A stretch of 27,652 bases of DNA, from NCBI GenBank assembly GCA_905203765.1, contig CAJKXC010000033.1:1-27652 (forward strand), written 5' to 3'. This DNA comes from an uncultured Bacteroides sp. (lineage in GTDB: Bacteria; Bacteroidota; Bacteroidia; Bacteroidales; Bacteroidaceae). The notes under the pieces were generated by a model. That model was not told the DNA's origin. It saw nothing but the letters and a program-made list of their open reading frames with translations, and searched no databases. This document shows positions 22,159 through 27,652 of this stretch, one piece after another (the first letter of the stretch is position 1; every line of letters begins with the position of its first letter). The translations under genes were made by a program, and so were the position numbers.

Positions 22159-23418
22159 TTAAAACGAAGAAATCAACAGCATAATATTCAGCACCGTCAC
22201 AATGGCCGCAATGCTATAAAGCACAAACGTACTCCACCGGCTATTGACATACTGCCCCATCACCTTGCGCGAAGACGTCAGGCTGACCTGCAGGAAAACC
22301 GTAAAAGGCAACTGTATACTCAGTATCATCTGCGAAATAATCAGCCCCTTAAACGGATCGCCGATAAAGAATATCAGCAACAGCGCAATGCCCAACGACA
22401 GTATCACGCCCACCTGCGAGTGGCTGTCCTTAATATGATAAGATTCTCCGAATATACCAGCAAAGATAGAGCCTGCCGCCATACCGCTCGTAATCGTAGA
22501 CGATATGCCCGCCATCAGCAACGCCAATGCAAACACCACCGCAGCACTGTTTCCCAGCAAAGGTTCCAACAGCGACTTCGCCTGTTGCAATTCCTCTACC
22601 TGGAGTCCGCCTTTGAAGAAAGTGGCTGCCGCCAGCAATATCATGGCACTGTTTATCGCCCACCCCACAATCATGGAGAACAGCGTATCGAACAGTTCAT
22701 ATTTCAGCACCTTGCGTATCGAAGCATCGTCTTTCTTGTTATACTCGTGGCTCTGTATCACCTCTGAATGCAAAAACAGGTTATGCGGCATCACCACCGC
22801 ACCCAGCACACTCATGATAATCAGCATGCTGCCTGCCGGGAACGAAGGTGTCACCCACCCTTGCGCCGCCAGCGGCCAGTCTATCTTCACCAGAAACAAT
22901 TCGTAGATAAACGAAAGTCCGATGACCGATACGAATGCGATAATCGCCCGTTCTATCTTTTTGTAGGAATTGGTAAACAACATCACCACCACGAATGCCG
23001 TAGTCAATACCGAGCCCCAGATAATCGGAATATCAAACAACATCTGCAACGCTATCGCCCCACCCAGTATCTCCGCCAGCGAAGTGGAGATGGACGCCAG
23101 CACCGCCGTCCCCAGTATGGGGCGCGACACCCACGAAGGGGTATATTTCGTAGCCGCCTCGGACAGGCACAGACCGGTAACGATGCCAAGGTGCGCTACG
23201 TTGTGCTGAAGCACAATCAGCATGATGGTGGACAGGGTTACCACCCACAGCAGGGAGTAACCGAACTCGGAGCCTGCCGCGAAGTTGGAAGCCCAGTTTC
23301 CCGGATCGATGAAACCCACCGTCACCAGCAGTCCGGGGCCGATATATCTGAACACGTCCAGACCACCCAGATAACGTTTGTGGTCTTTCCGCTTCAAGTC
23401 TTTCAGGATATTTTTCAT
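22159..23418 (-). CDS. mntH: Nramp family divalent metal transporter (Mn2+/Fe2+)
   Basis: Proton-coupled uptake of Mn2+ and Fe2+ through the inner membrane. From ATG 23418 (MKNILKDLKRKDHKRYL) it has 419 residues and about 11 membrane helices. The metal-site signatures are intact: GFIDPGNWAS in helix 1 (DPGN) and VVMPHNLFLHSE in helix 6 (MPH), the pattern of Mn/Fe importers. The frame is open further upstream to ATG 23463, but that codon overlaps the -7 box and would add 15 unusual residues, so it is rejected. It leads the mntH - xth - C_GCAxxG_C_C cluster. No MntR or Fur operator is obvious by eye. Confidence 0.95.
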   Translation of the reverse strand: MKNILKDLKRKDHKRYLGGLDVFRYIGPGLLVTVGFIDPGNWASNFAAGSEFGYSLLWVVTLSTIMLIVLQHNVAHLGIVTGLCLSEAATKYTPSWVSRPILGTAVLASISTSLAEILGGAIALQMLFDIPIIWGSVLTTAFVVVMLFTNSYKKIERAIIAFVSVIGLSFIYELFLVKIDWPLAAQGWVTPSFPAGSMLIIMSVLGAVVMPHNLFLHSEVIQSHEYNKKDDASIRKVLKYELFDTLFSMIVGWAINSAMILLAAATFFKGGLQVEELQQAKSLLEPLLGNSAAVVFALALLMAGISSTITSGMAAGSIFAGIFGESYHIKDSHSQVGVILSLGIALLLIFFIGDPFKGLIISQMILSIQLPFTVFLQVSLTSSRKVMGQYVNSRWSTFVLYSIAAIVTVLNIMLLISSF

Positions 23419-23460
23419 TATGTTTGTTCGTTTAAGAGCGTAAAAATACTGAATTAATAA

Positions 23461-23468
23461 CAAATATA
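23461..23468 (-). promoter_or_regulatory. -7 box TATATTTG of mntH
   Basis: An exact TAnnTTTG match on the minus strand, 43 bases before ATG 23418. Its -33 position (about 23488-23491) falls inside the T-run of the preceding terminator. Confidence 0.6.
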
Positions 23469-23481
23469 TCTATGTTAAGTT

Positions 23482-23521
23482 CAAAAAAAAAGCCCCTGGC
23501 ATCTTTCAATGTCAAGGGCTT
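23482..23521 (-). terminator. Intrinsic terminator of the pheT-yebC-TSCPD operon
   Basis: On the minus strand GCCCTTGACAT - loop TGAAAG - ATGCCAGGGGC forms an 11-position stem with one mismatch and one G-U pair, followed by nine T. It lies 26 bases after the TSCPD gene. Confidence 0.85.
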
Positions 23522-23546
23522 CCGTCTATTCTTTCAGGCAAGAGAA

Positions 23547-23792
23547 TCAATATCCCATTTCATGCAGCGCCTTGCATAGCTGGTCGGCACAAGAGGTGGG
23601 CCTTCCACCGCAACGGATTCCTTCCAAACGGCCTATTACCGTTTCTACGGACATTCCTTTCACCAAGCGTGAAACTGCTTGCAGGTTTCCATTGCATCCA
23701 CCCCAGAATGCGACCTCTTTCACAATGCCTTCCTCTACATCGAGTTCGATGTTCGTGCTGCATGTGCCTTGGGTCTTGTATGTATAAATCAT
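23547..23792 (-). CDS. TSCPD domain protein (TIGR03905-like)
   Basis: An 81-residue protein made of a single TSCPD domain, named after the conserved T-S-C-x-D at the end (RPTSCADQLCKAL). Other cysteines are in TQGTCSTNIEL, WGGCNGN and IRCGGRPTSC, suggesting metal or nucleotide binding. Similar domains occur at the end of vitamin-B12-dependent ribonucleotide reductases, but the stand-alone form has no defined role. Its ATG overlaps the last base of the yebC stop (TAATG), so translation is coupled. It is the last gene of the pheT operon. Confidence 0.88.
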   Translation of the reverse strand: MIYTYKTQGTCSTNIELDVEEGIVKEVAFWGGCNGNLQAVSRLVKGMSVETVIGRLEGIRCGGRPTSCADQLCKALHEMGY

Positions 23793-24529
23793 TACTCTTC
23801 GCCTTCTTCGGGTTTCATGTTAGTATAAACCGTCTGTACGTCATCAAACTCTTCCAGGCGTTCCACCATCTTGTCGATAGTCTCGCGCTGTTCGGGCGTA
23901 ACATCTTTCTGGTCGTTGGGGATGTAAGTAAACTCACCGCCGACATCCTCGAATCCGCATTCTTCCAGATGCTTCTGGATGGCTGCATAACTCTTCGGAT
24001 CGCCATAGATAGTTACGGTTCCTTCTTCTTCATCCTCTTCGTAATCCTCTTCTACGTCGTAGTCTATCAGGTCGAGGATCAGTTCTTCCATGTCGATGCC
24101 GTCTTTTTTCTTGAAAGTGAACACACACTTGTGATCGAACAAGAAAGCGAGCGAGCCCATCGTACCCAGGTTGCCGCCGAACTTATTGAATACGGAACGC
24201 ACATCAGCTACGGTACGCGTGGTATTGTCGGTCAGCGTGTCAACGAAAACGGCTACACCGTGGGGGCCGTATCCTTCGTAAGTCATGCCCTTGTAGTCGC
24301 TCTGGTCTTTACCCATCGCGTTCTTGATGGCGCGGTCGATGTTGTCCTTCGGCATGTTCTCACGCTTACAAGTAGCGATTACCGAACGCAACGTCGGGTT
24401 GTTCTCCGGTTCAGGTCCACCGGCTTTTACTGCAATAGCAATTTGTTTACCCAGTCTTGTAAAGGTCTTTGCCATGTGACCCCATCTTTTCAATTTGGCA
24501 GCTTTTCTATATTCAAACGCTCTTCCCAT
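23792..24529 (-). CDS. yebC: YebC/TACO1 family protein
   Basis: A member of the YebC/PmpR family, formerly annotated as a transcription regulator and now linked to helping ribosomes through difficult stretches such as proline runs. 245 residues. The N-terminal signature MGRAFEYRKAAKLKRWGHMAKTF (MGR-x8-K form of the Bacteroidota branch) is followed by GGPEPENNPTLRSVIATCKRENMPKDNIDRAI and YEGYGPHGVAVFVDTLTDNTTRTVADVRSVFNKFGGNLG. A highly acidic insertion (EEDYEEDEEEG) sits near 160-172. It lies 31 bases after pheT and overlaps the TSCPD gene by one base. Confidence 0.95.
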   Translation of the reverse strand: MGRAFEYRKAAKLKRWGHMAKTFTRLGKQIAIAVKAGGPEPENNPTLRSVIATCKRENMPKDNIDRAIKNAMGKDQSDYKGMTYEGYGPHGVAVFVDTLTDNTTRTVADVRSVFNKFGGNLGTMGSLAFLFDHKCVFTFKKKDGIDMEELILDLIDYDVEEDYEEDEEEGTVTIYGDPKSYAAIQKHLEECGFEDVGGEFTYIPNDQKDVTPEQRETIDKMVERLEEFDDVQTVYTNMKPEEGEE

Positions 24530-24560
24530 TGGAATAATATTTTAAAGTTTAATTATTTAT

Positions 24561-27023
24561 TTATCTCAGCTTGGCACCCAATTTGTCTTCCAGGTTCTTC
24601 ACCAGTTTGGACATGATTTTATCGATCTGCTTGTCGTTCAGCGTCTGCGTCTCGTCTTGCAACAAGAAGCTGACGGCATAGCTCTTCTTGCCGGCTTCCA
24701 GGTTCTTGCCTTCGTACACGTCGAAGAGGGAAACTTCTTTCAGCAACTTCTTCTCCGTTTCGTAAGCTATCTTCTCGATTTCGGCAAACTGCACTTTCTT
24801 GTCGAGCAGCAACGCCAGGTCGCGTTTCACGGCCGGGAACTTGGAGATCTCGGAGTAGCTCACCTTCACGTTCTTAACCGCCTTCATCAGTTCCTTCCAG
24901 TTGAGGTCGGCATAATATACTTCATTGTCGATGTCGAATGCTTTCAGCAATTTCCGGGTTACGACGCCGAAGGTAGCCAGGCGCTTGCCACCCCTTGTCT
25001 GTACGGAGAGGGCGGCGGCGTAGATGTCATCCGTCAGGTTGCCTACTACCAGGTCGTGCATGCGCAGTCCCAAACGGGCAAAGATATTCTCCACATAGGC
25101 TTTCAGTTCGTATACCGAGCTGTTCTCGTCCGGATGCGCCCAGGAGTTGGAAACCTTCTTGCCGGTTACCCACAAGCCCAGGTGATAGTCTTCGGAGTAA
25201 GGAGCAAGCACCTTGTCCGGGTTTTGCTTCTCGGCGTTGAAGTGGTAGCAATTGCCGAATTCAAAGAATTTCAGGTCGGCATTCTTGCGGTTGGCATTGT
25301 GGGCGATGCTTTCCAGTCCGCCGAAGAGCAAGGACTGGCGCATGGCGTTCAGGTCTGCACTGAGCGGGTTCAGCAGCATCACCAGGTTTTGGGCGGGATA
25401 GGTTTCCATGCCGTCATAGTAAGCTGCACGGGTCAGTGAGTTGTTCAGAATCTCATTGAAGCCGCAACCTACCAGTTGCTCTGCCACCAGGTTCTGGAGC
25501 TTGTTGGATTTATCGCATTCACCTTTCGTTGTCAGGCTGGACTTCAAGGTGGTCGGAATCTCTACATTGTTATATCCGTAGATGCGCAGGATATCTTCTA
25601 TCACGTCGCAGTCGCGCTGCACGTCCACACGGTAAGGGGGCACGTCCAGCGTCAGGCCTTCGGCTGTCTCGTTCACGATCTTCATTTCCAGGCTCGATAC
25701 GATGTTCTTGATGGTATCTGCCGGAATCACCTTGCCGATCAGGTCATGTACTTTTTCGTAAGAAACTTCTACTCTGAAGTCCTTTGCAGGAGCGGCACAT
25801 ACATCTTTTATCTCCGAAGAGATGGTACCGCCGGCGAGTTCTTTCACCAGTAGGGCAGCCAGTTTCAGGCAGTAAATGGTGATATTGGGGTCGATGCCTC
25901 TTTCAAAGCGGAAAGAAGCATCCGTGTTCAGTCCATGACGGCGCGCGGTCTTGCGCACCCAGGTAGGATGGAAGTAGGCGCTCTCGATGAATACGTCTTT
26001 GGTGGCTTCGGTAGAACCGGAATCCAGTCCACCGAACACACCGGCAATACACATCGCTTCTTCCTTATTACAAATCATCAGGTCGCGTTCGCTCAACTTG
26101 CGTTCCACACCATCCAGGGTAACGAACGGAGTACCCTCGGGCATGGTTTTTACAATCACTTCGCCGCCTTTTATCTTGTCGGCATCGAAGCAGTGCAACG
26201 GCTGACCGAATGCATGGACGATGTAGTTCGTAATATCCACTACATTATTAATAGGACGCAGACCGATGATACGGAGTTTGTTCTGCAACCATTCCGGACT
26301 TTCCTTTACCGTGACACCTTTCACGGTTACGCCGGCATATCGGGGGCAAGCCTCGGTATTCTCTACTGTTACTTTGATATCCAGGTCGTGGTTTTCAACG
26401 GCAAAAGCATCCACAGACGGTCTCTTCAAAGTAGCCTGTTTTCCGTTCTGCACCAGGTAAGCGTACAAATCACGCGCTACGCCGTAGTGCGAACAGGCGT
26501 CGGCACGGTTCGGAGTGATGTCCACTTCCAGCACGTAGTCGCTCTTGATGTTATAATAGTCTTTGGCAAGCGTGCCGGGTACGGCAGTTTCCGGCAGTAC
26601 GATGATACCTGCATGGTCTGTACCGATGCCTATTTCATCTTCGGCGCAAATCATACCGATAGATTCTACACCGCGTAGTTTCGATTTCTTGATGGTGAAA
26701 GATTCATCGCCATCGTACAGTGTTGTGCCCAGTGTGGCGACTACCACTTTTTGTCCGGCTGCCACGTTGGGGGCTCCGCATACAATCTGCACGGGTTCAC
26801 CTTGTCCCAGATTTACGGTTGTGATGTGCATATGGTCTGAATTCGGATGCGGTTCGCACGTCAGCACTTCGCCTATGACCAGTCCTTCCAGTCCGCCTTT
26901 AATGGTTTGCACTTCATCCACGCTTCCCGTTTCCAGTCCGATAGACGTTAGCGCAGCTGCGACTTCATCGGGTGTCAAATCGAACTCGACATACTCTTTC
27001 AGCCAATTATAAGAGATATTCAT
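24561..27023 (-). CDS. pheT: Phenylalanyl-tRNA synthetase beta subunit
   Basis: The beta chain of the heterotetrameric enzyme that charges tRNA-Phe. 820 residues, full length. Domains in order: N-terminal helix-strand MNISYNWLKEYVEFDLTPDE; EMAP/OB tRNA-binding domain (about 42-155, with CEPHPNSDHMHITTVNLGQG); B3/B4 editing domain (about 210-390, with NNVVDITNYIVHAFGQPLHCFDADKI); B5 (about 400-470, ending DVPPYRVDVQRDCDVIEDILRIYGYNN); a catalytic-like core; and a C-terminal ferredoxin-like anticodon-binding domain (about 727-820, FPAVKRDLALLLDKKV). pheS is not adjacent, so the alpha gene must be elsewhere. It leads the pheT - yebC - TSCPD operon. Confidence 0.98.
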   Translation of the reverse strand: MNISYNWLKEYVEFDLTPDEVAAALTSIGLETGSVDEVQTIKGGLEGLVIGEVLTCEPHPNSDHMHITTVNLGQGEPVQIVCGAPNVAAGQKVVVATLGTTLYDGDESFTIKKSKLRGVESIGMICAEDEIGIGTDHAGIIVLPETAVPGTLAKDYYNIKSDYVLEVDITPNRADACSHYGVARDLYAYLVQNGKQATLKRPSVDAFAVENHDLDIKVTVENTEACPRYAGVTVKGVTVKESPEWLQNKLRIIGLRPINNVVDITNYIVHAFGQPLHCFDADKIKGGEVIVKTMPEGTPFVTLDGVERKLSERDLMICNKEEAMCIAGVFGGLDSGSTEATKDVFIESAYFHPTWVRKTARRHGLNTDASFRFERGIDPNITIYCLKLAALLVKELAGGTISSEIKDVCAAPAKDFRVEVSYEKVHDLIGKVIPADTIKNIVSSLEMKIVNETAEGLTLDVPPYRVDVQRDCDVIEDILRIYGYNNVEIPTTLKSSLTTKGECDKSNKLQNLVAEQLVGCGFNEILNNSLTRAAYYDGMETYPAQNLVMLLNPLSADLNAMRQSLLFGGLESIAHNANRKNADLKFFEFGNCYHFNAEKQNPDKVLAPYSEDYHLGLWVTGKKVSNSWAHPDENSSVYELKAYVENIFARLGLRMHDLVVGNLTDDIYAAALSVQTRGGKRLATFGVVTRKLLKAFDIDNEVYYADLNWKELMKAVKNVKVSYSEISKFPAVKRDLALLLDKKVQFAEIEKIAYETEKKLLKEVSLFDVYEGKNLEAGKKSYAVSFLLQDETQTLNDKQIDKIMSKLVKNLEDKLGAKLR

Positions 27024-27058
27024 ATCATTATATTTTTATTGTTTCCAAAAGTGACCCG

Positions 27059-27066
27059 CAAAGGTA
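27059..27066 (-). promoter_or_regulatory. -7 box TACCTTTG of the pheT operon
   Basis: An exact TAnnTTTG match on the minus strand, 36 bases before ATG 27023. The -33 region is poor (T/A-rich only). Confidence 0.6.
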
Positions 27067-27144
27067 TTAATTTTTTTTGGGTTGATGGGAATAATGAATC
27101 AAGAAATCTTTGATAGGTGGTATTTTCGAGGATTCTTTTTTGAA

Positions 27145-27172
27145 ACACAGATGAACACAGATGAACACAGAT
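27145..27172. repeat. 10-bp tandem repeat ACACAGATGA (2.8 copies)
   Basis: ACACAGATGA at 27145-27154 and 27155-27164, then ACACAGAT at 27165-27172, without mismatch. It lies 3 bases beyond the stop of the DUF6922-like gene. I recall similar ACACAGAT(T/G)-type repeats beside small accessory genes in other bacterial genomes, but cannot check that here. Confidence 0.9.
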
Positions 27173-27174
27173 TT

Positions 27175-27471
27175 TTAGAAGTTCCAGTGTAGAGAACGCG
27201 ATTTATAGCCCTTAAACTGTTCTTTAGGAGTTTTTGAAATTGCCGCTATATATGCTAAAGCACGAGGTTCCAGATCTCTCAATCCTTTTGCCACCTCTAC
27301 TATTTTGGGAAGTCCGTAATATGCTCTGATGAGATTCCAATCTGTCAACAAACCATATTCCAAAACTCTCTTTATCACATACTGAGCATGCTTTTCAAGG
27401 TCTAAATCCTCTCTACGCACATCCCAAAACAGATGAGAAGAAAATTTTGCTATGTATTCATTTGCAGACAT
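27175..27471 (-). CDS. DUF6922-like protein, orphan antitoxin-like
   Basis: A 98-residue helical protein from ATG 27471 (MSANEYIAKFSSHLFWDVRREDLD). It has the marks of the DUF6922 family: LFWDV near 14-18, LDLEKHAQYVIKRVLEYG, DWNLIRAYYGLPKIVEVAKGLRDLEPRALAYIAAI, and the C-terminal HWNF. Members I know of often lie next to an AbiEii-type nucleotidyltransferase toxin gene and may act as antitoxin or regulator. No such partner follows here: the next gene downstream is pheT. A GTG at 27477 would add two residues but leaves almost no leader after the likely start point, so ATG is preferred. Function inferred only from context in other genomes. Confidence 0.8.
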   Translation of the reverse strand: MSANEYIAKFSSHLFWDVRREDLDLEKHAQYVIKRVLEYGLLTDWNLIRAYYGLPKIVEVAKGLRDLEPRALAYIAAISKTPKEQFKGYKSRSLHWNF

Positions 27472-27488
27472 TATCACTAATTTTTCTA

Positions 27489-27496
27489 CAAAGATA
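27489..27496 (-). promoter_or_regulatory. -7 box TATCTTTG of the DUF6922-like gene
   Basis: An exact -7 consensus on the minus strand, 17 bases before ATG 27471, giving a leader of only about 10 bases. The -33 region is not clear. Confidence 0.5.
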
Positions 27497-27547
27497 CGAT
27501 TTTCTTTAAAAATACAGATAAAGACGGTTGAATACTTTAGACATGAT

Positions 27548-27652
27548 TTACAAATATCCCGGATTCGGTGGTGGCGGTTCCGTCAGGATGCTTGCCGCAT
27601 CGAAGCAGGGGCATTGCTTTATCCATTCTTCGGGCTCGATCTCGCCGTTGTG
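27548..27652 (-). CDS. C-terminal end of an unidentified protein (partial)
   Basis: An open minus-strand frame enters from the window edge at 27652 and ends at TAA 27548-27550: 34 residues including HNGEIEPEEWIKQCPC and ending TEPPPPNPGYL. The codon choice (many G/C third positions) looks like the housekeeping genes in this window, and a Trp and two Cys sit in a plausible C-terminal tail. I do not recognise the family. The 70 bases that follow hold the -7 box of the DUF6922-like gene. Confidence 0.5.
   Translation of the reverse strand, partial: HNGEIEPEEWIKQCPCFDAASILTEPPPPNPGYL

Noticed and set aside
23419..23463. N-terminal extension of MntH from ATG 23463
   Set aside because: The ATG overlaps the -7 box at 23461-23468, and the added residues are atypical; ATG 23418 begins the normal N-terminus.
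23666..23690. GAAAC...GTTTC match inside the TSCPD gene as another copy of the array unit
   Set aside because: It is a single copy with a different spacing, within conserved coding sequence; most likely chance.

Overview
The window looks like a chromosomal segment of a gut Bacteroides (Bacteroidota). Three things suggest this. Most transcription units are preceded by the Bacteroides -7 box TAnnTTTG, often with a TTTG/TTTA-like -33 element 19-21 bases further upstream. The proteins have Bacteroides-type sequences (SodB, carboxynorspermidine decarboxylase, a DUF6922-type protein, short SPII lipoproteins). Shine-Dalgarno sequences are weak. I cannot name the species. No phage, insertion sequence, CRISPR array or rRNA is visible; this is mostly core genome with a few small accessory pieces. 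All family assignments come from reading the translations, not from database searches.

Layout. 1-54: 3' truncated tRNA-Gly(GCC), minus strand, with its promoter. 166-3808: nspC (polyamine synthesis) and a UvrD/PcrA helicase on the minus strand, separated by a 22-base-period array of palindromes (1356-1514). 3968-5328: plus-strand sodB with a terminator, then a ThiE/TenI-like gene with its own promoter. 5325-9100: minus-strand sensor-less histidine kinase and pyruvate phosphate dikinase (ppdK), each with its own promoter. 9306-11656: plus-strand RNA-modification pair, a 23S rRNA m5U methyltransferase (RlmD/RumA family) and an RluA-type pseudouridine synthase, closed by a 19-bp perfect inverted repeat. 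11728-13569: minus-strand pair of small lipoproteins and an aldose-1-epimerase-like gene. 13668-15987: plus-strand map and rmuC.

15993-20407: minus-strand nhaA, a second cation/proton antiporter and lepA, with hairpin terminators after lepA and after the second antiporter. 20550-20750: small winged-helix protein. 20899-23418: minus-strand mntH - xth - C_GCAxxG_C_C gene cluster (metal import, base excision repair, redox-type Cys protein). 23547-27023: pheT - yebC - TSCPD operon (translation). 27175-27471: orphan DUF6922-like gene with ACACAGATGA tandem repeats downstream of it. 27548-27652: C-terminal end of a further minus-strand gene.

The genes are mainly housekeeping: translation and RNA modification (tRNA, lepA, pheT, yebC, map, RlmD, RluA), DNA repair (uvrD, rmuC, xth), oxidative-stress and metal handling (sodB, mntH), and ion homeostasis (two antiporters). 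The structure least explained by known features is the palindrome array upstream of nspC. Second to it are the paired lipocalin-like lipoproteins and the orphan DUF6922 gene with its adjoining repeats. No intergenic stretch exceeds 300 bases; the longest (1306-1537) holds the palindrome array.
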